Part shown: positions 54,723 to 63,349 of the stretch, in pieces | How positions within the stretch are numbered: the first letter of the stretch is position 1 | Layout of the letters: every line of letters starts with the position of its first letter | NCBI RefSeq assembly: GCF_013201825.1 | Contig: NZ_CP053836.1 | Span: 1,116,001 to 1,180,000 of the forward strand | Source: Halarcobacter ebronensis | GTDB lineage: Bacteria > Campylobacterota > Campylobacteria > Campylobacterales > Arcobacteraceae | Reading direction: 5' to 3' | Length of the DNA: 64,000 nt | Program-made: the position numbers and the translations under genes | The notes under the pieces: generated by a model | What the model was told of the DNA's origin: nothing | Database searches by the model: none | The model's input: the letters and a program-made list of their open reading frames with translations, nothing else

Positions 54723-55606
54723 CTATAATTCTCCAACTTAATATTATATTTTTCATAACTACTGTCAAAGTTTCTGATATAAGGGTTAGTTAACCTATAT
54801 ATCTTCATATTTTTCATATTTATAATTGACATGTTTTTTTTAAACTCTATATTAAAAAGTCTATTAAATGAACCATCATCAAAGGCCATTTTTAAACCCT
54901 CTTCTATTCTTTTGATTGCAGCTTTATTTGATTTGTGAGTAAAAAAAAACTTTGGAAGGGGATAATAGATGAGAAAACTCTTTTCATATCTTAGATTCAT
55001 CTCTTTATTCCTTTCTAACTGTTTTTTTACTTGTAAAATCCCTTGTAAGTAGATATCAATTCTATTTTTAGCTAACATTAGGCAAGTGCTTTCATTATTT
55101 GGGCATGATATTACATTAAAGTTATGAAATTTTAGAATATCAATATCTAACCAACCAACACCTTGTCCTATTATTAAGTTTTTTATTTTTTCTAGAGTAT
55201 CATATTTTTCTGGATGATTTTCAAGATTTGGAGAAATAAATGCAATTCTATATCCATAACTTCCCCTTTGAGTAGGAACATTTGCATATATAAGGTTGCC
55301 TAATAGTAAATCATCTGAAGCAGAAGCATTTAAAATAAAGTTTTTTATTTTATTCTCTTTTGCAGTATAAATTGCTCTTTTTTTATTCATTTTCTCTGAA
55401 GGAATTAACTCATATTCTCCATAAAGGGGTATTGTTTTATCCAAAGCAAGTTTTAAAAGTTTGTAATCATAATTTTTATATTTATGTAAAACAGTATCCT
55501 CTTTATTTTCATTATTGTTATATACAAAGATAGTTTTTGAATATAGTTTCTGGGAATTAACAAATAAAAGAGAAAAATAGAATAAAATAACTAATTTTAC
55601 CATCAT
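54719..55606 (-). CDS. Periplasmic solute-binding-like protein paired with HD-GYP
   Basis: The 295-residue protein has a signal peptide (about 20 residues) and a type-2 periplasmic binding fold, with YGYRIAFISPNL, LIIGQGVGWLDIDILKFH and a C-terminal EEGLKMAFDDGSFNRLF. No permease or ATPase gene is near. Translational coupling to the HD-GYP gene suggests it presents a ligand to that sensor, as described for some periplasmic binding proteins. The ligand is unknown. Confidence 0.78.
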   Translation of the reverse strand: MMVKLVILFYFSLLFVNSQKLYSKTIFVYNNNENKEDTVLHKYKNYDYKLLKLALDKTIPLYGEYELIPSEKMNKKRAIYTAKENKIKNFILNASASDDLLLGNLIYANVPTQRGSYGYRIAFISPNLENHPEKYDTLEKIKNLIIGQGVGWLDIDILKFHNFNVISCPNNESTCLMLAKNRIDIYLQGILQVKKQLERNKEMNLRYEKSFLIYYPLPKFFFTHKSNKAAIKRIEEGLKMAFDDGSFNRLFNIEFKKNMSIINMKNMKIYRLTNPYIRNFDSSYEKYNIKLENYR

Positions 55607-55667
55607 ATACTCGCTATTTATGTTATAAAATAATTATACACTCTTTTGATTTATTTTTTATAATTTA

Positions 55668-56312
55668 TTATTGAAAATATAATTTTTTGATGATCTCTAT
55701 TTGTTTATTTTGTAAGTAGTTAAATTTGAATTCACACTCTTTTAAATAGTAGAAAAAATTATCTTCTGTAATACCTTTGTATTTTTTTAGGTTCTCTTCT
55801 AAATATTTCCAAAAAACACTAAGTGGTGTGGAATAGGCATATTGAGAGTAAATTTTATGCCACTTTAGGTAGTTTTCAAAGCTTTTATTATCTTCTCCTC
55901 TGTCATAACGTCTTAGTTTTGGCATTAAAAGTGTAAATACTTTTCTATTTGAATAGAATCCTATAATATTAACTGCTTCATATAAAGAGCGTTTTTTATC
56001 TCTTTTTTGTCTATTTGTAAAGTAATAATACTCTTCATAGGAACTATTATCTAATATAGAACTATAGTGTTGCTCTTCTAAATAGTATGCAACAAGTTTC
56101 CTAAAAAGCATATATCTATTTTGTACTGTTCTATAGTTTAGTTTGAGTCTGTTAGCACAACTATTGGCATTGATATTATTACAAAAAAATTCAATTACTC
56201 TTAAATCTGTATCTATTTTTCTAGGTGAGAATTTTCTTTTGCAAACACTACATTTTTTATTCTCATCTCTTAAATGATAGATTCTTTTGCTATTACAGTA
56301 TGGGCAAATCAT
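55668..56312 (-). CDS. IS1595-like zinc-ribbon transposase-family protein
   Basis: The 214-residue protein has an N-terminal zinc ribbon (C3-x2-C6, C21-x2-C24), a helix-turn-helix-like middle (ANRLKLNYRTVQNRYMLF), and a C-terminal part with YLKECEFKFNYL recalling the ISXO2/IS1595 end. The DDE catalytic residues are not clear: EEYYYF stands where a DExx motif would be expected. No inverted repeats are visible, and the start overlaps the DUF808 stop (ATGA), so it looks like a domesticated regulator or relic rather than a mobile element. Confidence 0.6.
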   Translation of the reverse strand: MICPYCNSKRIYHLRDENKKCSVCKRKFSPRKIDTDLRVIEFFCNNINANSCANRLKLNYRTVQNRYMLFRKLVAYYLEEQHYSSILDNSSYEEYYYFTNRQKRDKKRSLYEAVNIIGFYSNRKVFTLLMPKLRRYDRGEDNKSFENYLKWHKIYSQYAYSTPLSVFWKYLEENLKKYKGITEDNFFYYLKECEFKFNYLQNKQIEIIKKLYFQ

Positions 56313-57418
56313 TTTTTTAGAATAGGCTTTGCAAAATCTATAACTTTTAGAGCAATAAAACCTATTATTACTCCAAAAAGAATCTCAACTATAAAAAATA
56401 GAAAAGAGGAAAAATTTCCAAAATTACTATTTATAAACTCTTCCAAAAAAGTTAATGCATGGGTTTGATGGGCAACAATACTTCCTCCAACTGCAAGCAT
56501 TGCAACAGTACCAATAATTGAGATGATTTTTATAATAACTGGCATTGATGAAACAAGAGAGTTGCCTATTTTTTTCATCAATAAAGATTTTTTTTCTTGG
56601 AGGTAAAAACCTATATCATCAAGTTTTATTATAAGTGCAACAATTCCATAAACAGCAATTGTAGTTAAAATACCAACTATAATTAAAACAGTTAATTTAA
56701 CAGAAAATTCCGATTGAGAGAGAATACTAAGTGCTATTACAATAATCTCAAAAGAGAGAATAAAGTCTGTTTTAATTGCACTCTTTACCTTTTGTGCTTC
56801 AAACTCTTGACTACTTAGTTTTGAAGTTTGTTTCTCCTCTTTTATCTCTTCTTTATGATTATGAAGTTTTTCTAAAACAGTTTCAACTCCCTCATAGGCT
56901 AAATAGATACCTCCTAAAATAAGAGCTGGAGCTATTAACCAAGGAGCAAAAAAGTTTAATATAAGAACTATTGGAATAATTATAAATTTATTTTTTAAAC
57001 TTCCAAGTGCAATTTTATAAACAATAGGAAGTTCTCTTTTTGCAGCATTCTTTTGTGCTACTTTTATGGCTTTATCTCTTATCTTTTCAAGTTCACTTAA
57101 AAGCTCTTTTTTACTCTTCTCTTCAAGGTTCTCAATATTGTTTTTAAACTCTTTTATATTTGAAGCTTTTTCAAGCTCTTTTTTTAAAATATCAGAAGTA
57201 GTTTCACTTGTAAAACTTGATATTGCAGCTAAGTCATCTATTAATAATCCAGAAGATTTTGAACTTGCTAATTTAGTATATGTAGCAATATCATCAAAAA
57301 GAACTCCCATGTCATCAAATGTTGTAGCCAAACTTTTTGAAGTTGTTGCCATTGATTTTCCAGCTAATGAGCTTATATCATCTGCTAAAATTGAGAGATA
57401 TCCCAATATACCTGACAT
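56309..57418 (-). CDS. DUF808 (YedI-like) membrane protein
   Basis: The 369-residue protein matches DUF808: N-terminal SGILGYLSILADDISSLAGK, repeated DD-containing amphipathic segments, GLLIDDLAAI, and several membrane helices from residue about 145 onward (IIPIVLILNFFAPWLIAPALI, VKSAIKTDFILSFEIIVIAL). Its function is not established. It is coupled to the transposase-like gene through an ATGA overlap. Confidence 0.82.
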   Translation of the reverse strand: MSGILGYLSILADDISSLAGKSMATTSKSLATTFDDMGVLFDDIATYTKLASSKSSGLLIDDLAAISSFTSETTSDILKKELEKASNIKEFKNNIENLEEKSKKELLSELEKIRDKAIKVAQKNAAKRELPIVYKIALGSLKNKFIIIPIVLILNFFAPWLIAPALILGGIYLAYEGVETVLEKLHNHKEEIKEEKQTSKLSSQEFEAQKVKSAIKTDFILSFEIIVIALSILSQSEFSVKLTVLIIVGILTTIAVYGIVALIIKLDDIGFYLQEKKSLLMKKIGNSLVSSMPVIIKIISIIGTVAMLAVGGSIVAHQTHALTFLEEFINSNFGNFSSFLFFIVEILFGVIIGFIALKVIDFAKPILKK

Positions 57419-57556
57419 TATCTATCCTTGTCTATTTTGTTACCCTTAGGGTTTCTTAGTCCAAATAATACATAAGAGTACCATAATATTAGTTTAATTT
57501 TAGTTTACATAGACTAGACTGTGAAAAAATGAACAAATATTCATAAAGGATAAAAT

Positions 57557-58372
57557 ATGTGTAAAGATTGCGGATGTAGTATAACTGACCACCACCATCA
57601 TCACGACCATGACCATGACCATGAACACGATCATGACCACTCTCACGAACACCATCATCATGGAGATTCATCATCTCATCAAGCAGCCCATGAAACTCTT
57701 CATCATAATCCACAACTAAATGATAGTAAAACTATCTCTGTTATTCAAAAGATTTTAGATAAGAATGACCATGAGGCAGCTCATAATAGAGCACACTTCA
57801 ATGAGCATAAAGTATTAGGAATAAATCTAATGAGTAGTCCAGGAAGTGGGAAAACAACACTACTTGAACATTTAGCAGATATTGCAGATTTTAAATATGC
57901 TGTTGTTGAAGGTGATCTAGAGACAAATAAAGATGCAGATAGACTTGTTAAAAAAGGTATAAAAGCTGTACAAATCCAAACAGGAAGTGCATGTCACTTG
58001 GATGCATTTATGGTACATAAAGGACTTCACGATGTGAAGTTAGAGGATATTGATGTATGTTTTGTTGAAAATGTAGGAAATCTAGTATGTCCAGCTTCAT
58101 ATGATGTGGGGACACACTTAAATATTGTTTTAGTTTCAGTTCCAGAAGGGGAAGATAAAATAGCAAAATATCCAGTAATGTTTAGAGCTGCTGATTTAAT
58201 ACTTTTTACTAAAACTGACCTTCTTCCATATTTTGAATATGATTTAGAAAAAGAGAAAGAGGTTGCTAGAAAACTAAAACCAAATGTGGATATTTTAGAG
58301 GTATCAACAAAAGATAAAGAATCACTGCAAGCAGTAGTTGATTGGATAAACTATAAAAGAAAATTTAGATAA
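57557..58372 (+). CDS. hypB: Nickel-inserting GTPase HypB with His-rich nickel store
   Basis: The 271-residue GTPase begins with the CxxCGC nickel site (C2, C5, C7), then a His/Asp-rich tract from about 12 to 35 holding about 18 His, typical of nickel storage in HypB. P-loop SSPGSGKT is at 93-100, the metal-binding GSACHLDA near 150, and guanine-specific TKTDLLP near 219. It delivers nickel with HypA. An imperfect ATGAA/TTCAT element with a wider spacer (57529-57544) precedes the AAAGGA site. Confidence 0.95.
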   Translation: MCKDCGCSITDHHHHHDHDHDHEHDHDHSHEHHHHGDSSSHQAAHETLHHNPQLNDSKTISVIQKILDKNDHEAAHNRAHFNEHKVLGINLMSSPGSGKTTLLEHLADIADFKYAVVEGDLETNKDADRLVKKGIKAVQIQTGSACHLDAFMVHKGLHDVKLEDIDVCFVENVGNLVCPASYDVGTHLNIVLVSVPEGEDKIAKYPVMFRAADLILFTKTDLLPYFEYDLEKEKEVARKLKPNVDILEVSTKDKESLQAVVDWINYKRKFR

Positions 58373-58424
58373 AAAAGTGTAAGTAATTACATTTAAAAAT
58401 GAACATTTTTTAGGAGAAAATAGT

Positions 58425-58709
58425 ATGTGTTTATCAATACCATCAAAAATTACAAGTATAGATGAAAAGAATAATATTGCAACAGTTGATACAATGGGAG
58501 TTGAAAGACAAGCTAGTTTAGACTTAATTGACCAAGAGGTAAAAGTAGGGGATTATGTCCTTATACATATTGGTTTTGCAATGAATAAAATTGATGAAGA
58601 GGATGCTTTAGCCTCTTTGGAAGTATATCGTGAGATTATAGAGAAGATGGAAGAGGATGACAGGCGTCAAGCAATCTTAGAGGATGATGCTTGTGCTAAT
58701 AGGGCGTAG
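58425..58709 (+). CDS. hypC: Hydrogenase chaperone HypC
   Basis: The 94-residue protein begins MCLSIPSKI with the essential C2 and has GDYVLIHIGFAM, the HypC core. It carries the Fe(CN)2CO unit with HypD to the large subunit. AGGAG precedes it. The gene is 2 bases before hypD. The tail of about 20 acidic residues is longer than in E. coli HypC. Confidence 0.93.
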   Translation: MCLSIPSKITSIDEKNNIATVDTMGVERQASLDLIDQEVKVGDYVLIHIGFAMNKIDEEDALASLEVYREIIEKMEEDDRRQAILEDDACANRA

Positions 58710-58711
58710 AG

Positions 58712-59836
58712 ATGTCTGAATTAAAACTAAAAGATTTATATGATGGTTTTAGAGATCCAAAAGCTATAAAAGCCTTAAAAAAATTAATAGATGAAGAGTC
58801 TTTAAAACTTCCAAGAAAAATAAATGTAATGGAAGTTTGTGGAGGACATACCCACACTATTATGAAGTATGGATTAAATCAGCTTATGCCAAAAAATATT
58901 GAGTTTATTCATGGTCCAGGTTGTCCAGTTTGTGTAATGCCAAAAGAGAGAATTGACCATGCTTATATTTTAAGTTTGCAAGATGATGTGATTTTAGTAA
59001 CTTTAGGGGATATGATAAAAGTTCCAGGAAGTAATGGAAGTTTGCAAGATGCTAGAAGTAAAGGAGCAGATGTAAGATTTGTTTATTCTCCTCTTGATAC
59101 AATTAAAATTGCTTTGGAGAATCCAACTAAAAAGATTATATTTTTTGCAATTGGTTTTGAGACAACAACACCAATGACAGCAGCACTACTTGAACATGTA
59201 ACAAAAAACAAAATAGAGAATATTCTTTTTCATATAAATCATATAACTGTTCCAGAACCTATGAGAGTTTTACTTGAAAGCGATGATTGCAAAATTGATG
59301 CTTTTATAGGTCCATCTCATGTTAGCGTAATTACAGGTTCAAAAATCTATGAAGAGTTTGTAAAGAATTATAATAAGCCAGTTGTTGTTGCAGGGTTTGA
59401 GCCAGTTGATGTAATGCAATCAATTTTAGCTTTGACAAAACAGTTCAATGAACAAAGATGTGAGTTAGAGATAGAGTACAGTAGAGCTGTATCTTATGAT
59501 GGTAATTTAGCAGCACAAAGATTAAATGATAAATATTTCACAAGAGCAACACACTTTAGATGGAGAGGTTTGGGAGATATTCCTGATTCTGCTTTAAGAC
59601 TAAAAGATGAGTACTCTTATCTTGATGCCGAAATTATATATAAAGATATCTTGCCAAATAAGAAGATAGATGATCATAAACTTTGTATTTGTGGAGATAT
59701 TATGAGAGGAGTTGCTAAACCAAATGATTGCAAAGTTTTTGGAACAGCTTGTAAACCTAGCTCTCCACTTGGTTCTTGTATGGTTAGCTCTGAGGGCGCT
59801 TGTAGCGCATATTATAAATATGGGAATTTACTATAG
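58712..59836 (+). CDS. hypD: Hydrogenase maturation protein HypD
   Basis: The 374-residue iron-sulphur protein has VCGGHTHTIMKYG with the iron-binding Cys, HGPGCPVCV, and IGFETTTPMTA. Its C-terminal cluster cysteines appear in LCICGDIMRG, DCKVFGTACKP and GSCMVSSEGAC. It builds the Fe(CN)2CO unit with HypC, using cyanide from HypE. It abuts the amidotransferase gene (no gap). Confidence 0.95.
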   Translation: MSELKLKDLYDGFRDPKAIKALKKLIDEESLKLPRKINVMEVCGGHTHTIMKYGLNQLMPKNIEFIHGPGCPVCVMPKERIDHAYILSLQDDVILVTLGDMIKVPGSNGSLQDARSKGADVRFVYSPLDTIKIALENPTKKIIFFAIGFETTTPMTAALLEHVTKNKIENILFHINHITVPEPMRVLLESDDCKIDAFIGPSHVSVITGSKIYEEFVKNYNKPVVVAGFEPVDVMQSILALTKQFNEQRCELEIEYSRAVSYDGNLAAQRLNDKYFTRATHFRWRGLGDIPDSALRLKDEYSYLDAEIIYKDILPNKKIDDHKLCICGDIMRGVAKPNDCKVFGTACKPSSPLGSCMVSSEGACSAYYKYGNLL

Positions 59837-60556
59837 ATGAAAAAACTATTTATTATTAAAGCGGGAACTACTTTTAAAAATACAGTTTCAAACTATGGCG
59901 ATTTTGAAGATTGGGTTATAGAAAAATTAGATAATGAAAATCTTGATATAAAAATTATAGATGTACAAGCTAAAGAGGCACTTCCTCCTTTGGAAGATTG
60001 CGCAGGAGTTATTATAACAGGTTCTCATTCAATGGTTACAGATGAAGAGCCTTGGAGTGTAGAGTTAGAAAAATGGATCCCCTCTTTAGTTGAAAATGAG
60101 ATTGCACTTTTGGGTATTTGTTATGGACATCAATTAATGGCAAAAGCCTTAGGTGGAGTAAGTTCTTATCATAAAGATGGAATGGAGATTGGAACTGTAG
60201 AAATAGAGTTAGAAGAGAAAGCAAAAGAGGATAGCCTTTTTAATAATTTGCCTAAAAATTTTAAAGCTCATACCATACACTCTCAAACAGCTTTAACTCT
60301 TCCAAAAAATGCAATAAGACTAGCTTTCAATAAACATGATTCAAACCATGCTTTTAGAGTTGGTAAAAATGCTTGGGGTGTTCAATTTCATCCAGAATAT
60401 AGTAAAAATGTTATGAATTCATATATAAAAGAGGTATCAAAAGCAAAAGTGCTTCCAACAGAGAAACTACTTAAAGAGACAGAAGAGACACCAAATGCAA
60501 ATCTTATTCTAAAAAGATTTGGAGAACTTGTAGCAAAAGAGGTTAATAATGACTAA
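59837..60556 (+). CDS. Class I glutamine amidotransferase inside the hyp operon
   Basis: The 239-residue protein is a GMP-synthase-like class I glutamine amidotransferase: catalytic C95 in LLGICYGHQLMAKALGG, the His-Glu of WGVQFHPEYS near 186-188, and the oxyanion strand ITGSHSMV. It has no synthetase domain. It is wedged between hypD and hypE, abutting hypD and overlapping hypE by 8 bases, so it is translated as part of the operon. Standard hyp operons lack it. It could supply ammonia or an amidated compound; its link to maturation is inferred from position only. Confidence 0.85.
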   Translation: MKKLFIIKAGTTFKNTVSNYGDFEDWVIEKLDNENLDIKIIDVQAKEALPPLEDCAGVIITGSHSMVTDEEPWSVELEKWIPSLVENEIALLGICYGHQLMAKALGGVSSYHKDGMEIGTVEIELEEKAKEDSLFNNLPKNFKAHTIHSQTALTLPKNAIRLAFNKHDSNHAFRVGKNAWGVQFHPEYSKNVMNSYIKEVSKAKVLPTEKLLKETEETPNANLILKRFGELVAKEVNND

Positions 60557-61544
60557 TATAACACTAGCCCATGGAAATGGTGGACAAGAGAATAATGAAT
60601 TAATTACAAAAATATTTTATAAAGCTTTTAAAAATGAGATATTAGCAAAAAGTGAAGATGCTGCTGTTATAGAAGATGGAACACTTGCTTTTTCAACTGA
60701 CTCTTTTACAGTAAGCCCAATAGAGTTTCCAGGAGCAAATATTGGAAAACTTGCTGTTTGTGGAACTTGTAATGATTTAGCAATGATGGGAGCACAACCA
60801 AAATATCTTACTTGTTCAGTTATTATTGAAGAGGGTTTTGAAGTTGAGGTTTTAAAAAGAATAGTTGATAGTATGGAAAAAGAGTTAGCTTTAAATGGTG
60901 CTATAGTTGTAAGTGGCGATACAAAAGTAGTTCCAAAAGGAAGTGTTGATAAGATTTTTATTAATACAACAGGAATAGGGCAGATACAACAAAAAGGAAT
61001 CTCTTCAAATAGTATCCAAGAGGGTGACACAATAATTGTTTCAAACTCAATTGGAAAACATGGAGCTACAATTTTTGCAGCCAGAGAGGGAATTGATTTC
61101 TCTACAAATCTTAAATCAGATTGTGCTTCACTTTGGCAAGTTGTTAAAAAACTTATTGAATCTGGAATTCAAATAAGAGCATTAAGAGATGCAACAAGAG
61201 GTGGCGTTAGTGCTGTTTTAAATGAGTGGGCTAAACAATCAGATATCTGTGTAGAAATTGAAGAGGAGAAAATTCCAGTTTGCGATGAGGTAAAAGGAGT
61301 TTGTGAACTTTTAGGTTTTGAAGCTTTAAGTTTGGCAAATGAAGGAACTTTTGTAATGGCAATCTCAAAAGAGCAAGAAGAAAAAGCTATTGAGGTATTA
61401 AAAGAAATGGAAATCTCAAGTGAAGCAAGTATTATTGGAACAGTAACTTCTAAACACAAAGGTAAAGTTATACTAAATACAGCTTGGGGAACTCAAAGAT
61501 TTATTGATTTGCCAACAGGCGAACTATTACCAAGAATTTGTTAA
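60549..61544 (+). CDS. hypE: Hydrogenase maturation protein HypE
   Basis: The 331-residue protein of the PurM-like family ends in PRIC, the C-terminal Cys that receives the carbamoyl group from HypF and is dehydrated to thiocyanate. HGNGGQENNELI and FSTDSFTVSPIEFPG mark the ATP-binding half. It overlaps the amidotransferase gene by 8 bases. A repeat-rich spacer separates it from hypA. Confidence 0.95.
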   Translation: MTNITLAHGNGGQENNELITKIFYKAFKNEILAKSEDAAVIEDGTLAFSTDSFTVSPIEFPGANIGKLAVCGTCNDLAMMGAQPKYLTCSVIIEEGFEVEVLKRIVDSMEKELALNGAIVVSGDTKVVPKGSVDKIFINTTGIGQIQQKGISSNSIQEGDTIIVSNSIGKHGATIFAAREGIDFSTNLKSDCASLWQVVKKLIESGIQIRALRDATRGGVSAVLNEWAKQSDICVEIEEEKIPVCDEVKGVCELLGFEALSLANEGTFVMAISKEQEEKAIEVLKEMEISSEASIIGTVTSKHKGKVILNTAWGTQRFIDLPTGELLPRIC

Positions 61545-61553
61545 AAGAATACA

Positions 61554-61653
61554 GTCCCTTTAAAAATGGGACATTTTACAAAGGTTTAACTCGTTAAACC
61601 CTTTAGAGAAAGAGAAGAATAAGGTCCCTTTTAAAATGGGACATTTTAAAAGG
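61554..61653 (+). repeat. Duplicated GTCCC...GGGAC hairpins in the hypA leader
   Basis: Unit 1 (61554-61584) and unit 2 (61624-61653) share GTCCCTTT(A/T)AAAATGGGAC then ATTTTA(C)AAAGG. Each is an inverted repeat GTCCC/GGGAC. Unit 2 ends in the AAAAGGA ribosome site of hypA, seven bases before the ATG. Between them GGTTTAAC-TC-GTTAAACC (61583-61600) makes a third hairpin. The spacing start to start is 70 bases. Confidence 0.75.
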
Positions 61654-61661
61654 ACATATAG

Positions 61662-62003
61662 ATGCATGAATACAGTATCGTTCAATCACTTCTAGATAGT
61701 TGTGAGGAGCATGCAAAAAATAATGACTCAACAAAGGTTACCAAAGTGGTAGTAAAAATTGGAGTTTTATCTGGAGTTGAACCAAATTTACTTCAAACAG
61801 CTTTTGATACCTTCAAAGAAAAAACAGTTTGTGAAAATGCAGAGTTTATAATAAATCATCAAAAAATAGTTGTCCATTGCCATTCCTGTGGGGAAGAGTC
61901 TACATTAGAGAAACATGAGTTCGCTTGTCCAAAGTGTGAATCAACCCACTTAAAAGTGATTGATGGGGAGGAGATGTTTCTAATGAGTCTAGAAATGGAG
62001 TAA
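61662..62003 (+). CDS. hypA: Nickel metallochaperone HypA
   Basis: The 113-residue protein begins MHEYSIVQSLLDSC with the nickel ligand H2, and has the zinc site CHSCGEE...CPKCES. The length is standard for HypA (113-118). It loads nickel with HypB. Its ribosome site lies within a duplicated hairpin element, so it may be translationally controlled, which would match a need to tune nickel delivery (inference). Confidence 0.94.
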   Translation: MHEYSIVQSLLDSCEEHAKNNDSTKVTKVVVKIGVLSGVEPNLLQTAFDTFKEKTVCENAEFIINHQKIVVHCHSCGEESTLEKHEFACPKCESTHLKVIDGEEMFLMSLEME

Positions 62004-62123
62004 CCACTTAAAAGCCTTACTTTAAGTTTATTTTTATAATTTATCTATAATTTATACAACATTTATAAAAACTTTTTGAAACTTTATGCTAATATCTTTG
62101 GATAAAATTTACAAGGAGTGCAT

Positions 62124-63239
62124 ATGAAAAAAATAATTAGTTTAGCTGTTGCTTCAACTTTAACTTGCGGTATCACATTTGCAAAAGAGATTAAAGTTGG
62201 GGCAGTTATGCCAATGTCTGGACCTATAGCGCAATATGGTCAAGTATGTTATTTAGGTTTAGAGTTGGCAAATAAGCTTCAACCAACACTTAAAAATGGT
62301 GATACAATTAAGATTGTATTAGCTGATAACAAAGGTGATAAAGTTGAAACTGCAACAGCTACAACTAGACTTATCTCTTCTGATAATGTTGTTGCTATTT
62401 TAGGAGCACTAACTTCTACAAATACAGCTCAAACAATTGCTATTGCTGAAAAGAAAAAAGTCCCAGTTATTGCATCAGTTGCTACAAATGATAAATTAAC
62501 TGCAAAAAGAGAGTATGCAAATAGAGTTTGTTTTACTGACTCATTCCAAGGTGAAGTTGTTGCAAACTATGCAATTTCTCAAGGTTATAAAACAGCAGTT
62601 GTTGTAGTTGACCAAGCTCAAGTTTACTCACTTGGACTTGCAAAAGCTTTTGAACATGCATTTAAAGCTAAAGGTGGAAAAATCTTAGAAAAAATTAAAG
62701 TAACATCAGGGGACAAAGATTTTAAAGCTGTTGTTTCTCAAATTAAACAACTAAATCCAGATTTTATGTTCTTACCTTTATATCACCCAGAAGCATCTAT
62801 GATTGCTAGACAATCTAAACAACTTGGAGTAAACAAACCAATGTTTAGTGGAGATGGTGTTGCAAACCAAACATTTATTGATTTAGGTGGTGATGCAGTT
62901 GAAGGTTATATGTTTACTGACTTCTTTGACTATACAAATCCTCCATCAAAAACTTCAGCTGATTTTGTTGCATTCCATGAAAAAGAAACAGGTAAAAAAG
63001 AGGTTAATTCTTTTACAGCTCTTGGAGCAGATACTTATAATATCTTAATTGATGCTATGAATAGATGTGAAGATCCAACTGATTCAGTTTGTATTAACCA
63101 AAAAATCAAAGAGACTAAAAACTTTGATGGTGTTTCAGGTATGATCTCAATTGATAAAGAGGGTAACTCTACAAGATCTGCCGTTATCAAAGAGGTTAAA
63201 GACGGAAAAATGGTTTATAAAGCAACTGTTAACCCGTAA
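62124..63239 (+). CDS. Branched-chain amino acid ABC transporter binding protein
   Basis: The start is the ATG at 62124, with AAGGAG before it; a GTG at 62118 overlaps that site. The 371-residue protein has a signal peptide (MKKIISLAVASTLTCGITFA) and a LivJ-type fold: VGAVMPMSGPIAQYGQVCY, GALTSTNTAQTIAI, PVIASVATNDKL and YMFTDFFDY. It is highly expressed-looking with few rare codons. A strong terminator separates it from the permease gene, which is common for binding-protein genes needing excess expression. Confidence 0.9.
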   Translation: MKKIISLAVASTLTCGITFAKEIKVGAVMPMSGPIAQYGQVCYLGLELANKLQPTLKNGDTIKIVLADNKGDKVETATATTRLISSDNVVAILGALTSTNTAQTIAIAEKKKVPVIASVATNDKLTAKREYANRVCFTDSFQGEVVANYAISQGYKTAVVVVDQAQVYSLGLAKAFEHAFKAKGGKILEKIKVTSGDKDFKAVVSQIKQLNPDFMFLPLYHPEASMIARQSKQLGVNKPMFSGDGVANQTFIDLGGDAVEGYMFTDFFDYTNPPSKTSADFVAFHEKETGKKEVNSFTALGADTYNILIDAMNRCEDPTDSVCINQKIKETKNFDGVSGMISIDKEGNSTRSAVIKEVKDGKMVYKATVNP

Positions 63240-63258
63240 TTACAGTTTTTTGTGTTGA

Positions 63259-63292
63259 AGTCTAGCAATATTTATTGCTAGACTTTTTTTTT
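63259..63292 (+). terminator. Terminator between binding-protein and permease genes
   Basis: AGTCTAGCAATA-TT-TATTGCTAGACT is a perfect 12-bp stem followed by T9. It lies after the LivJ-like gene and before livH, so partial read-through would give less permease. Confidence 0.9.
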
Positions 63293-63349
63293 GTCATAAA
63301 AAAGATAAAATGGTTTGTTTTTTTTATTATAAATATTTTTGGAGTATAG

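Noticed and set aside
55668-56312. Intact insertion sequence
   Set aside because: No terminal inverted repeats or target duplication were visible and the DDE residues are unclear. The gene overlaps its neighbour by ATGA.
57568-57665. Tandem repeat DNA in the His-rich tract
   Set aside because: The CAT/CAC/GAC pattern reflects the His/Asp-rich nickel store of HypB, not an independent repeat element.
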